64,000 nucleotides of DNA, taken from positions 22,058,579 through 22,122,578 of the forward strand of contig OY829542.1 in the NCBI GenBank assembly GCA_963691705.1, in the 5' to 3' direction. The translations under genes were made by a program, and so were the position numbers. The stretch is from Viola odorata (taxonomy: Eukaryota > Streptophyta > Magnoliopsida > Malpighiales > Violaceae). The notes below the pieces were generated by a model that did not search any database, was not told the origin of the DNA, and saw only the letters and a list, made by a program, of their open reading frames with translations. Below, in pieces: positions 33,221 to 44,946 of this stretch. How positions within the stretch are numbered: position 1 is the stretch's first letter; the number at the start of each line of letters is the position of its first letter.

Positions 33221-34903
33221 TGATAGTGTCTATTTTTTGCATATTTTCCCCTTCATTATCACCTTGATTTATGGCATGATACTGCTAATTTGCTCTCATT
33301 CCCATCTTTATTGCAAATCTAGGCCAAAAGGGAGGAATATACGAAAACACATACTTTCTTGGCAATTTCTGCAGTTCTCAAGCTTCAAGACTGACATCGA
33401 GGGCAAGACACCAACTTTGCCATCGAGGCCTTGTCGTGGTTTCCATCATTAAGCCCTGGATAGACGAAAAGTGTTATTTTCGCGTGTCCTCGTTGTCGTG
33501 CTCCTACGTGTCACCTCTAATGTCTTCCAGAAAGTTCCGCTTAGATCCCTAAGAATATTCTCTTTAGTCGTCGTGCCCTCGAGGGATATGTAGTGCCCTC
33601 AAAGCCGAGCGCTTCTAGAATATTCCCAGAATATTCCTTTTCGGACCAAAGATATTTATTTCGTGTTTTTAAACTCCTTAGCTGAATTCTTTCATTTTGT
33701 AATCCCCTAGCTAGCTTTTGTCTTCTTGTGGGCAAGAGGGCTTATATAAGACTTTAGTTTTTAGGCTTTAGAGAGCTCTCCACCACATATTTTGATAGTA
33801 GATCTTTTTGTGTGCTTCTCTTCAGTTTTCTCCCCTCCTCCTTTTGGAGGAGGCAGATCAGACCATTTCCAGCAGCCTTATACATAAACCAGAGCTTTTC
33901 TCCGACCGGTATTTATCAAGTTTTCTCCTTTATCTCTTCTTTACTTGTTATGCTTTCTAGATCTATTATTTATCTATTTTCCAGCATGATTAGTTGATTT
34001 GTCTTGTTCTTAGCAAAGGTTATTTGAAGGTTGCATGGGTAGTTAAGAGTCCTAAATGTGTTTAATATATTCTTATTGTTGTATTTGATTGTTTACCGAT
34101 TTCTTATTAATTCGTCTAGGGTAAGATTAGAAGTCTGGCCAGCTAATATCTAGACCTAGATGATTACTGTCATTCTCTTGGTTATAACTGACGTGAAGCC
34201 TTGGGTTAAAGTAGACACTTAGTGGGGACATCGCGAGAGGTCTTTCGTCTAGGGGTAAATGGTCGTTTAGGGTATGTGATGCGAGCTTGACACATTGAGA
34301 TGTCACGCCCTAGATATGTCTTCCCTCCACTTCATGGGCGTTTTGAGTATTGCCTCCCCACATTCGTGCCTGGGGGAACGACGAAACGCCAAGGCCATCT
34401 CATATGTGGAAACAGGTGGTAGCTTTTATCTAAGAAGGTAAGTAGGGGGCCTACGTGGAAACATGGCCCCTATAGCATGTCTATGACATAGGAATATAAT
34501 ATCTTTGCGCCGATGATTTTCATGCCCTCGACGCAACCCGAGAAAAACCTTTGCTAGGAATCTTTCTTATCTACTTCCATGTCTTTATTTGTTTTCCTAT
34601 TTATTTGTCTTGCCCTTGATTCTTACTTTTAGTGCTTTTTACTTGTCGTGCCCTAGATTACTGTTTTTATTAGTTAACTTGTTAGCTCTTATCTCTCTTG
34701 GTTAACTTGTTAGCCAACCAAACCCCCCCCCCCCTCCTCCCTTTTGTTGTTGTCTCGGTTTGTTTGTCTTTGTCATGCATGAAAGTTAGCATCTTGCCCT
34801 AGTCTCCGTGGATCGACCCTGTTACCACTATGCACAATTTATTATGCACTTGATAGCAGGTCTTTATTATTTGTTTGATCGTGCCCTCGACAAGCACGCA
34901 TCA
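33221..34903 (+). repeat. Athila LTR A (about 1.68 kb)
   Basis: Begins TGATAG and ends GCATCA, followed by a degenerate tRNA-Asp site (ATGGCGTCATTGTCGGGGA, 34906-34924). A TATA box (TATATAAG) is at about 33743-33750. It is homologous with LTR B over most of its length but clearly diverged. A C-run lies at about 34727-34740. Confidence 0.7.
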
Positions 34904-35261
34904 AAATGGCGTCATTGTCGGGGACTAGCGGTACTGATTTCTCTCTTTTATTTGTGTGACAGGGACATCTAGATATGACAGCCAACGTCGAGCCCTCGAC
35001 AATAACTAAGACGCTTTGTGGGAGGCAACTCATGTTTCTTTCCTCTTTCCTTTTCCTTCCGGCTTTTATTTTTCTGTTTTATTTTCGTATGCCCTTGTTT
35101 GAGTCCCTTCTTCGCATTGAGGGCAATGCGTTGCTTAAGTGTGGGGAAGGGACACTTATGTGTTTGTGTTTAATTTGGGCAATTTTTTTCGGATTAAATC
35201 TTTTGCCATGATTAACACACTGCCTAGTTTTAAAACCCCTATGATTCCTTTCATCATGTCT
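34904..35261 (+). other. Athila internal remnant between two LTRs
   Basis: Carries a degenerate primer-binding site at its left and, only about 230 bp on, an Athila-type 3' end: a GGGAGGCAAC phrase near 35021-35030 and a purine tract (AGTGTGGGGAAGGGA) at 35139-35153. Everything between has been deleted. The plus-strand frame at 34975-35211 is a by-product and not a gene. Confidence 0.6.
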
Positions 35262-36564
35262 TGCTAATAGCATGTTTTTATGCATGATTTTCCCTCCATT
35301 ATTCCATCAATTTAAGGCATGATTCTGCTAATATACCTTTGTTTTTATTACTATTGCAGATCTAGGCCTAAAAAGGGAGTTTATGCGAAAAGATGTGTTT
35401 TAGGAGCATTTTGTGCGAATTCGAGCTTCAAGACCAAAGTCGAGGTCCCGACTCCAGAATAGCATTCAAGGTCCCGAATAGGATTCTCTATTCGGGCCCC
35501 CGAAGTGCGAAGAACGGCATTTCCACGTGTCCTCTTGCCAAAGCTTCCACATGATCCCTCTGACGCTTCTCTGAAAGTTCTGCACTGATCACAAAATACC
35601 TACCCTCTGACCGTTCCAGGCCTTGATTCCAATCCAGATCTGCCAAAGCTGGACAAATTAGACCAAGAAACCAGCTTTATGCTTTAGGGAGCATGGTTGC
35701 TTTGTGATAGGCTTTCCTTAAATGCATTTTGTCCCTAGTTAGGGCTGAAGATATTTTGTGCTTGGAGCTCTAGCTTATAAGGAGCATCCAAGGAGTAGTT
35801 TAGGACATCATCTCTTACCACATAATATAGTTTTCATAATTTCTAGAATTAGTTTCTTAGACTTCTCTCTAGTTTATCTCTCTAGTTCTTGTTAGCAATC
35901 TTCTCCTTTACCGCCGGGCTTGAAATGTTTTCGGTTTAGTAATCAAGTTTTCTTCCCTTAATCTATTTATTTACTTGTTATGCTCTCTTTAATTATTTTT
36001 TATTTATCTTCAAGCATGAGTAGCTAAATCTTTAGTTCTTAGCAAAGGTAATTCAAGGGTTGCAAGGGCAGATTTGAGGCCTAAACGTGCTTAATATATT
36101 CTTGCTGCCATATTTAATTGCTCATCATTTTAATTATATTTTTACTTGTGGTAATTAGAGGCTTGATCAACTAATAATTTCTATGAGTGAATGCTGTCAT
36201 CTATGTGATAAATACTGAAGGAAAGTTGCATGGAACAAGTAGACATCTACCTAGTAGTAGCTGCGCTGAAGTGGTCTCGACTAGCTAGGGTGAGTAGTTG
36301 ATTGGAGCGGGGTCACAAGCCTGACAAACTGAGGGATCTTTAGCTCCAGCTGTGTCTTTTCTTATCTTCATGGGCAGTCTGAATATGGCCCTCCCGCATT
36401 CGTGCCTGGAGGGATGGCGGGCTGTCAAGACTACCTCATATGTGGAAACGGGGGGTAGTTTCTCTTAAGAGAAAAGTAGGGGATATCCGAGGAATCTGGT
36501 CCCTATGTCACTTCTATGATTGCATGAGTAGAATATTTCTGTACTGATGACGATCGGGCCCCCA
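35262..36564 (+). repeat. Athila LTR B (about 1.3 kb)
   Basis: Ends CCCCCA just before a good tRNA-Asp primer site. Its start is estimated by alignment with LTR A (shared GCATGAT...CTGCTAAT and AGCAAAGGT...TTAATATATTCTTG blocks). A TATA-like CTTATAAGG is at about 35774-35782. It serves both as 3' LTR of the deleted unit and as 5' LTR of the body. Confidence 0.65.
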
Positions 36565-36567
36565 AAT

Positions 36568-36585
36568 TGGCGCCGTTGTCGGGGA
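36568..36585 (+). other. Athila primer-binding site (tRNA-Asp type)
   Basis: TGGCGCCGTTGTCGGGGA, three bases after LTR B. It matches the usual Athila site TGGCGCCGTTGCCGGGGA with one mismatch. Confidence 0.85.
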
Positions 36586-36618
36586 TTATTTCAGGACTGA
36601 TTTATTTCTCTTGTTTGT

Positions 36619-39448
36619 ATGACCAGGAGATCTGCACCAGATTTACTGCCCCTTGATCACGAGTTAGGAAGGACAGAAAGAGACCTTCGACGACTAGCAC
36701 GAGGAAATTCCAATCCTTGTGTTCGGGACCTCGAACGTCTTTCCTCTCTAGACGATAATCCGGACCCCGAGCACATACCACTTGTCCACCCAGAAGGACC
36801 CGACATGGATAATCATGGCCCTGAAGGGGATGATATCCCACCAATACCACCAGCTATCCAAACTATCGATGAATTCAATGCTGCCCCCGAGGCCCCAACC
36901 AGCTGTATTGTTTGGCCGGCGGTCCCGAATGACTGGGAACTCAAATCTGTCGTCATGCACTATCTACCCCTCTATCGAGGGCTGGCCAAGGAGAACCCCC
37001 ACCGTCATCTCCAGCAATTACATTCCATTTGGATTGCCATGAAGCCCCACAATGTTAGTGTTGAGCATGCCAAACTCCGCGCCTTCATGTGGTCCTTCAA
37101 GGACGATGCTCTTGATTGGTTTTATGACTTGCGTCCACAATCCATTAATTCATGGGTTGAAATGTCCAAGGCCTTCATGGAAAAATACTACCCCGTATCC
37201 ATTGCCATGGTAACTCGCAAGCAACTAGTGTCTATTCTCCAAAAGGACACGGAAGATCTTGAGCAATACTGTGAGCGCTTTAAGAAGATACAAGCCTTGT
37301 GCCCTTCGCATAACCTCTCCGAGCATGCCCTCATTCAGTACTTCTGTGAAGGACTCAAGGCCCGAGACAAGGCCTTGCTCAATGCCGCTGCAAATGGTTC
37401 CATCACTAGGCTGACTCCCGCTGCCGTCAAGAACACTATCGAGCTCATGGCCAAGAACAACCTCCCTCTCAACACTACCACCAGCAATCAGGACGCCCGC
37501 TCCGCGGCCATGGAAAATCAATTAGCAGCCATCACCGGTATGCTCCAGAATATAGCTTCGGGATACCCAGTCCAGATCAAGGCATGCCAAATCTGTCAAC
37601 TTTCAGACCACCCCACTGATGCTTGTCCATTCATCCCCGATGAGATGCCCGTCAATGCTGCGGGAGGATTCAATGTCCCGTATGGTCAGAACAACAATCA
37701 CGGCTGGAGACCACCTAATTATGGGTGGAATAACTCTCAACAGGCCGGGTCTAGCCATCAGTATGGATAAAATCCATACAGAAATCACCCCCCTCCCTTC
37801 AACATGCAAAATTTCAAGCCCCGACCCAATTTCTAAAATTATCAGTATCAGAGACAACAGCCACAAGACCAGACCTTCATCGCGCCTCTGAATGAGGAGC
37901 CCTCCCCTGATAAGAAAAAAATTACGGAGCTTGAAAAACAAATACGTACTCTTATGGCCGAAATGAAAGAGGTGAAAAATGGAGGAAGATTTCTAGGGCA
38001 GACGGAACCCAACCCGAAGCATGAGGCATGTGCTATGAACCTCCGTAGTGGTCTCGAGATACCTTCTCGCGTCCATCCAGACCCTGACTCTGCCAAAGAC
38101 AATCAGGGTCCTGAAGCTGATATTGTTACTCAAACTCCTGAGTGTGACAACAACGCACCGCCGCCTCCCGAACAGCCCACTGAGCCCACTGAACAACCAA
38201 AGAAGTCTCGATTCAATGGCGCAACTCTCGACCATTTCTTCTCCAGCAAGAAGTCTCGATGTAAGAAAAAGCAACCCGTGGAGGAAGAATTCTCTCAAGA
38301 GTTCATTAACAAGGTGCTCGAGCCCCCGTTCCCACAACGATTGGTCAAGAAGAAGAAAGATAAAGAGGATCGGGACGTCTTCGACATGTTCAGCAAGGTC
38401 ATTATCAACATCCCTCTTCTTAAAGCTATCAAGAACATGCCACGCTATGTAAAGTTTTTGAAACAACTTTGCACAAACAAGAACAAGTTCACCGAGGTCA
38501 ATCGGATAAGCATGGGAGCCAACTTGATTGCTCACATCCAGCGCAAGATCCCCCCGAAATTCAAGGATCAAGGCATGCTCACTGTCCCGTGCAAAATTGG
38601 CACAATCGACATTGGGAAGGCCATGTGTGATTTGGGGGCCGGAATTAATGTTATGCCCTTGACTATCTACAACAGCCTCGGACTCGGGCCCTTGAAGGAA
38701 ACCACACTGGTTATCCAACTTGCAAACCGCTCAGTTGTCTATCCAGAAGGTATAATCACAGATGTTCTTGTCCAAGTAGGCGAATTCCTATTTCCAGCAG
38801 ATTTCTATGTTCTTTCCATGGAGAACCGCCAAATCTTCGGATGTACTTTTAGGGCGCCCTTTCTTGGCCACTGCCCGTGCAAAAATTGATGTCTATGAAG
38901 CCTCCATCTCCCTCAAATTTGATGGGGAAATCATCCGCTTCAACATGCTGGACTCCATGAAGTACCCCTCCGAATTTTCAAGTGTCAATTTTATTGACGT
39001 GATAGACCCCTTTGTTGAGAACATTGCTGATCTGAATTCTATCGAGCCCTTGAAGTTGGCTCTCGACCGAAGTCTCACTCCCGAATCCTTGAAAGAGATG
39101 GCATCATCCGTTGTGGTCCCTACCGAAGTATGCTCAGTCGTAGCAGCTCTGGAAGAAAATTCTTTCCTAGCAGTCGAGCCCCCGAATGAGGTACCCGAAT
39201 GCACAAATCACGTCCGACTTACACCTTCTCTAGTGCAAGCTCCGGAACTCGAACTTAAGGCACTACCCTCGCATTTGAAATATGCCTATCTTGGGGAGAA
39301 GGAATCCCTCCCGGTTATCATTTCCAACAAGTTGGAGGAAGCTCAAGAGCTTGAATTGGTAGAACTCCTCAAGAGCTTTAAACAAGCTCTTGGCTGGACG
39401 ATTGTGGACATCAAAGGTCTATCACCTTCCCTATGCACTCACCGCATT
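36619..39448 (+). pseudogene. Athila gag and protease
   Basis: Gag-protease polyprotein starting at ATG 36619. The capsid region covers about 36880-37460 (HYLPLYRGLAKENPHRHL, FMWSFKDDALDWFYDL, FMEKYYPVS). A short Cys/His motif (CQICQLSDHPTDAC) at about 37585-37626 is a CX2CX4HX4C knuckle. Stops are TAA 37768-37770 and a second TAA near 37834. The frame reopens in register to 38889. Protease lies at about 38610-38830 (CDLGAGINVMP in place of the common Athila DLGASINVMP). A frameshift near 38.85 kb leads into the 38807-39451 frame (VIISNKLEEAQELELVELLK). The end GLSPSLCTHRI is the last Athila codon run before Tat1 enters; the polyprotein continues at 51387. Confidence 0.8.
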
Positions 39449-39963
39449 TGACAAGAGTCCGAGGTTTGTTGAGTTGGATCGGCCGCCGGGGGCTGGTCGG
39501 GAACACTATTCCGGTGTCTTCGTTACCTGCAAAGCGCCGGAGGGGGTCTCCGACGTAAACACTCCGATGCCAAAGTCAGTATGAGTGGTGAAAGTGGTAG
39601 GGGTTCGACACGCTGTCTTAAGCTTACCCTCTTATCTGGAAGGGTGGGGGTATTTATAGGTAAAAGAAGGACCTTACCCGCAGGGGGTAGGCATTATCTC
39701 TGGTAGATCTCGCTTGGGTGCTAGAGAGTGACGTCAGGCGAGGTGACGTCATATGGAGTGACGTCATGCATGACCTGGGATGGGATGACGCCGTGCGGAT
39801 GTCGCATGAGAGCCCCCCCGTTGATGTCGACCATCCCAGGGCCGGCCGCCAGGCTAGGGGCGGTAGGAACAGTGCCATGTCCCCCTTGGTAAGTATAGTG
39901 CTCTGGCCTTGTCGCTAGGGCGCCATGGCAGAGATGTCACTGGTGTGGTGTCAATGGTTATCA
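39449..39963 (-). repeat. Tat1 3' LTR (515 bp)
   Basis: On the plus strand it starts TGACAAGAG and ends TTATCA. The minus strand has a TATA box (CTATAAATACC, about 39651-39661) and three TGACGTCA-like sites near 39728-39768. It keeps an 80-bp segment with a short G-run (about 39777-39860) that the 5' LTR has lost. Confidence 0.9.
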
Positions 39964-40101
39964 TATGCCCAACTGAAAACGAGCCCGAGTGTTTACCAAG
40001 GGCTGCCGCCTCTTCTCCAATCTTGCCTCTTCAGGGGTTTCTGCATTAATGAGGGCTCAACAGTCGATGAGCACGCCTTTTCAGAATATTTTTCTCCGGG
40101 T

Positions 40102-40110
40102 CTATAAATA
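40102..40110 (+). promoter_or_regulatory. TATA box of Tat1 antisense ORF alpha
   Basis: CTATAAATA lies about 65 bases upstream of the ATG at 40172, matching the TATA box and spacing in Tat3. The first 46 bases inside the element (39964-40010) match Tat3 13590-13634 on the other strand. Confidence 0.55.
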
Positions 40111-40171
40111 GGCCTTTTTTTCTGCTTTTGTTTTCACAATTCTCCCAACTTTCTTCACCTCTCCTCATTCA

Positions 40172-40558
40172 ATGGACAAAGTTACCAAAAACTTTCAACT
40201 CTCTAAGGCCCATACTCTGAGGAACCTGACTCAGGTAGACATCGATTTCCTGGGGTCGCTGAGCACCAAGACCTCTGAGGATATCTTGGAGCTCTAGGGG
40301 ATGCTGACTCCCCTGCAGACTAGACAGAATGCTGTCACCATGGAGGACTTCAGCCCTGTGGAGAAGGCGGTGAAGTTGTCGGTGATTGTTTCTCAAATTC
40401 AGCTACTTATTGTTATGCTGCAGCATAGGAAGGATTTACTAGGGTGTTGCCTGAAGGGCATGAGGGCCTGTTCTTCCGAACTGACCACTCTCGCTGATGC
40501 CCTGGGGGATATTCCCTTCATGGAGTGGGAGGATGACAACACCGGGTCGAATGCCTGA
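40172..40558 (+). pseudogene. Antisense ORF alpha of Tat1
   Basis: A 128-codon frame beginning MDKVTKNFQLSKAHTLRNL, antisense to the element's own gag. It aligns with the Tat3 ORF at 12413-12829. Predicted to be helical, with a heptad-like hydrophobic pattern in the middle and an acidic end (WEDDNTGS). TAG at 40295-40297 (codon 42) interrupts it. No domain is recognised. An A/T-rich stretch with overlapping AATAAA words follows at about 40640-40652 and could serve for polyadenylation. The sequence from 40559 to 41046 holds nothing else that I can identify. Confidence 0.6.
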
Positions 40559-41046
40559 CCAGCGGTGGGGATCCTTTTGCTATGTCTCTCTATGCTCCTT
40601 TAGTGCCACCTTTTGTAATCCCGGGCCACTAGGCCCTTAAATAAATAAATTGATTTTCTCATTAGATTGCCGCGCTATTAATTTTTCCTTTCTTACATGC
40701 CGCGCTGTTGATGTTTTTTCTTCCTTGCATGGTGTCTTGTTCGGAAAATAACCTCTGCATGCGCTAAAAATGCGTTCGGCGTCCCCTGGGATCCCGCACC
40801 CTTTCTCCTGCTTGACCGATAGATGACAATAAATGTCTCCCCCTCCCAACCATTTCCAGATTTATTCTGCGCCGTTTCTTCAGGGTTAATGGATTGGGCG
40901 GTTATCTCGGTGCCTCTTGGTTGGCGCAGACTTCCAACAGTTGCAGTTGCAAAATCTGATCTCTTTACCCCTCTGACCGTTGTTCCCGAATGCATTAATT
41001 ATTTTTCGAAAACACGCGAGAAGGCAGGAGCACCTCCTTACCTTGG

Positions 41047-41056
41047 CTATATAATG
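41047..41056 (+). promoter_or_regulatory. TATA box of Tat1 antisense ORF beta
   Basis: CTATATAATG lies about 75 bases before the ATG at 41126. Confidence 0.45.
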
Positions 41057-41125
41057 AGGCTCCTCTTTCTTTTTCCTGTTCATCCCTCGTTGTCTCATTT
41101 CTTTCTTACTATTGTCGATATTTTC

Positions 41126-41590
41126 ATGGCTGACTCGCATTTTTTGTGCACTACTACTCGTGACTCTCCTCCGACTCCTCCGACTTCACCAGACTCTGAC
41201 AACCCTCCTCCATCGCCCCCATAGAGGCCTACCAAACGCCTTGCTAAACACCAGGGTCGCAAGAATCCAAAGAAAACAAAGAAGACCTTTGAATCCTTCT
41301 TTGCCGGTTATGAGCCTCACTACTTCGCACTACAGAAAGGTGATGAAGCGTCACCGTCTGCCTCTCCTCCTCCTTCCGACAGAGAGGCTTTTACTTAGAA
41401 AACTGATTTGAGGCCAGAAGCTTCTACCATCGGGGAGGGTTCCCGTGCCAGTTATGCAGAGAGGGTTGCCCTCGCGACAAAGCTTGTGCCCAAACCTGCC
41501 AAATATTTCTTTTCCTATAATAGTGGATTACCATCATCCCCGGAGGACTATGATTACTGCTACGACATGGACTGGGCTGATGAGGATTGA
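41126..41590 (+). pseudogene. Antisense ORF beta of Tat1, unknown
   Basis: A 154-codon frame in one register, from ATG 41126 to a TGA near 41588, broken by TAG at 41222-41224 and at 41396-41398. The N-terminus is Ser/Thr/Pro-rich (PPTPPTSPDSDNPPPSPP). A basic segment follows (KRLAKHQGRKNPKKTKK), then an aromatic, acidic C-terminus (YFFSYNSGLPSSPEDYDYCY). Not recognised. The TATA box upstream and the single register across two stops suggest a former gene of the element. No equivalent is visible in Tat2 within the window. The following stretch to 42087 is the promoter region of ORF gamma. Confidence 0.45.
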
Positions 41591-42087
41591 CGATATCGTG
41601 CTTGTTGTAGATGTCGCTGACCCTTTGAAATAAATGAATAAAATAATGTTTTGCCTTTCTCTTCTTTATTTCTGCCTTGTGCTGCTTCATAGGGTAATTG
41701 ACGCTGAATAGCTTATTTACCGCCTCATATAACCGTCTTTTCTGGCTTTTTTGTAATTCACGATCTTTCCTTTGCGAAATTCGAGGCGAGTGCTTGACTT
41801 TAAGTTTCCTGTCAGGATCTTTCCACGTGTCACTTTTATTTTACACGTGTCTTGCTGTGATGGGTTGCCTGGCCGTCTGGTTTCCAGCTGTCTCTTTTAA
41901 AAGGAAATTCGCTCCTTCTTTCTATCCTTTTGCCCTTCTTTTAAATTTCACATCTCTCTTCGCTCTTTCACTCGCTCCGAGGAAATTCTTTCGTTCGTAT
42001 CCAGACAATCCGCCTATTAATTTTAGTCTTCCTTTCAAGGTATTCTTCTCGATCTTGATTTGATTTTCCTTTTGCTACTTATCTGTC

Positions 42088-44254
42088 ATGCCTCGCACAA
42101 GATCTCAGTCCGGCTCTCTGGTTATTCCTAGGGCAGTCTCTCTAGATCCTGAGATCGAAAATACCCCTAGCATCTTTACTTGTCCCACTGTTCTGCATCT
42201 CGAATTAGAAAGTAATGGCATTACTTTCCCTAGTGGTTACCGCCCTTCTATTCCTACTAGCACTATGAGTCTCCATAGTAGGCTTTGGGGAACTCGTAGA
42301 ATACTTTATTTTAAGATGTTTCAATACGGACCTCCCTGTTTATGCCACACTAGAGAGCGTGTTGCGTGAGTATGGGCTTAACCCTGCGCAGATTACCCCT
42401 TCCTCGTGGAGTGGCATCTACGCTTTCCTCCGCGCTTGCGAGTTGAAAGATATTCTTGTTCCCTCTGTCGCTTTGTTTCACAAGTTTTTGACTTTAGTCC
42501 GTCGCAACAACTTCATTGATATTACCCCACGGTGGGGTGATGCCTTAGTCGGGCCTTTTTGGCAGAAATTTAAAGGATTTGAAGAGAGCGTCGAAAACTG
42601 GAAGAGCAGTTTCTTCGTTGTCGAATTACCCTCTCGTCTGTGGCACTCTGGTTTCAACCTGGATGTTGTTAACTGGGTGAAGCCAAGAGTTCTGTCTAGG
42701 GAAGAGTTAGGCCATGCCAACGCCTTGTTGGAGATGGAGTCGTCCTTACAGATTCGAAACTTTGCCTTGTATAGGCCTTTGTCTGAGTGTACCATAGGTG
42801 AGTTTTTAAGCTTTGTCACTGTCTTACTTATCCCTTGTTTACTAACATAACTTCTCGCAGGGGAGACTGTCGCTCGTCCACTTTCAGAAGGTGACGCTTC
42901 TCCAAAGATTATACCGTCTCCCGCGATAACTCCTTCTACTTCTGCTGGGACTCAGGCTGACCATTGCATGCCCATAAAGAAAAGGGTTTCACACACGGCT
43001 CTCTCGAGGGAGTGTGGTACTTCTACCCGCGCTTCTCGCTTCGTGGAGAATTGGCTGCCGACTCGAAAGAAGGGGTCTAGCTCTGGTTCACCAATAGTTG
43101 AGACAAAGATTTTTTCATACGGGGTCGAGGATATGGAGGACATGGATACAGAGTTGAGTCTTCGCCCAGCCTCTGCGGCTCAGCGAAAGAGGCTGAGGGA
43201 GGAGAGCGAGAATCGGGTGGCGAAGATGGCCGCTCGGCCTGCCCTTGCCCCAGCGACAATCCCTGCCGCTGCTAGCACTGTCGCTTCACCTGGTGTCGCT
43301 AATGGAGTTGCCGCACCATAGAGTGACACTTCCTTAATCCCAATTTTGTCTCCTCCTAATGGGGTTCCCACTACCACTATGGTATCACCACTGGTGATGG
43401 AGTCCGCTCCTGTCATGGAGTCTCCTCCTTCGCCTATTAGTTCCTACATCCCTTACGTGGTGGTGCCAGCTCAGAGTACGACTGGTTCTTTTTGTTTTCC
43501 ACCAAAGTCTCCTTGTCTGTTGTTCCTTACTTCTATTTGAGGTACCGGCGGTTCGGTCGACAATTCTGTCCCCTCCTTTGTTGTTGATCTCTCCACTGAC
43601 GGGCCTCAAGGGGCTCCTTCCCACCAACTAGGTTTGTCGAAGTTTGGGACTGACAGGTCTCGCGCCTTAGGTGTATCAGACCCCTTGTCGCGAGACCAGC
43701 CCACAACTATCTTGGCATGCGAGATGTTTCGCGTCCCTGAGGATGAGAATAGGTTACTACAGCTTCCTCCTAATGTTTAGGGGGCACGCGTTATGAATAA
43801 CTGCCTTGCCGTCTTCCGGGAACTTCATTATTTTACCAAGGCCTACAGAAATCAATTCCAAGATCTTGATACCTTGGCCAAAGTGGAAGAGCTAACACGG
43901 CTGAAGTTCTTCGCTAAATGCACCCAAGCCGAGTTACGCAAGTGCCGTGCTGACCTTGCTCGGGAAAAGTCTAAAGGAAAAGCCAAGGTTGAAGCTTTGG
44001 AAGCTGAGTTGGTGGCTGCCTAGAAGAATTCTCTTCTTCACGAAGAGATATCATCTCGAGATGCTGATTTAGCGAAGGCTTCGTCGAAGGTGACTTGGTG
44101 GAAGAAGAAGGCCGTGTGATCCTTCACTACTGGGTTCGCGGATCAGCACCGCGGTGGGGCTTTTGATCCCGCTTAGGTTGCCGAGTATGCTTCCGCGAAG
44201 ATGAAAGAGATTGACGAGAGTCAGGAAGGCTTCTTTTCCTCAGAGGAGGAGTGA
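42088..44254 (+). pseudogene. Antisense gene gamma of Tat1 (gypsy-type transposon domain)
   Basis: Starts at ATG 42088; a TATA-like TTTTAAAAGG lies at about 41894. Exon 1 encodes a globular domain (RRILYFKMFQYG, LNPAQITPSSWSGIYAFL, WKSSFFVVELPSRLW). This matches the family annotated in Pfam as a putative gypsy-type transposon domain (PF04195, from memory). A frameshift occurs near 42.33 kb. Intron 42798-42860 has donor GTGAGT, branch-like TACTAAC and acceptor CGCAG. Exon 2 is low-complexity, then coiled coil (LTRLKFFAKCTQAELRKC). Stops: TAG 43319-43321, TGA near 43538, TAG near 43778 and TAG near 44021. It is a diverged paralogue of gene delta, 0.7 kb downstream. Function is unknown. Confidence 0.65.
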
Positions 44255-44770
44255 TGAGACGACACCCATGCACGCCCCTTTCATGCCGGTTGATTGAGGT
44301 GTCGCTTTACTGACTGTTCCGCTGTTGTACTATTTTTTCTATTTGAACTTTGATATCGCCTCCTTGCATTGTAATAACTAATAAATCTTGTATTCTTGGC
44401 CAAATAACACATGTACCTTTGCGGTATCGCCTTCTTGTTGAGTTTACTTGCAGCTTGTCCGCTTGTACTTTGTGCTTGTGCTTTTTGCATGTCGCGGCAT
44501 TGTAACTTGCCTTCCCTTTTGTTGGTCTGATATCGCCTCGTGACTCCACTTTTCAGAGCATTTAATGCTCTGATCTCTTTTGTCTGATACAAAAGAGACA
44601 GTCATGATGCTCTAAGCCCACGTGTCCGCAGAGGGTAACGCTAGGGGAATGGTGAGGCTAAAAGCGTCTTTTCATTCGCCTGGGACTATACCCGTTTCCC
44701 GCGTCCCTTATTTTTGACACATCATCCGCACAATGATCGCTTGATCTGTCATTTTACCTGAACCTTAGGG
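44255..44770. other. Spacer between antisense genes gamma and delta
   Basis: No gene. It would hold the end of gamma and the upstream control region of delta. Confidence 0.4.
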
Positions 44771-44784
44771 TTATATTATAAAAC
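44771..44784 (+). promoter_or_regulatory. TATA box of Tat1 antisense gene delta
   Basis: TTATATTATAAAAC follows CTTAGGG. The Tat2 homologue has CTAGGGTTATAAAAACC, and in both cases the TATA box is about 165-170 bases upstream of the ATG. Conserved sequence and distance argue for a true promoter. Confidence 0.6.
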
Positions 44785-44946
44785 CCTTCCTGTATCCTTT
44801 CCTCATCTTTTGCTGCTCTGCTTCTCCCTCAAGAGAAAAAGAAAAAACAACTTCTCTTCCTCTCGTAGCGATCCGCTGTCACCTGGGTGCCCTAACCTTC
44901 TTCCCAAAAAGGTACCTTCTACTCTTCCATTAGTTTAGCCTTACTC

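Noticed and set aside
34975..35211. Hydrophobic plus-strand frame between two Athila LTRs.
   Set aside because: It overlaps typical Athila 3' untranslated sequence and the polypurine tract; hydrophobicity comes from the T-rich DNA.
36602..38718. Several minus-strand frames opposite Athila gag, up to 241 codons.
   Set aside because: They are shadows of the gag-protease frame; there is no TATA box, splice site or homology, unlike the Tat antisense genes.
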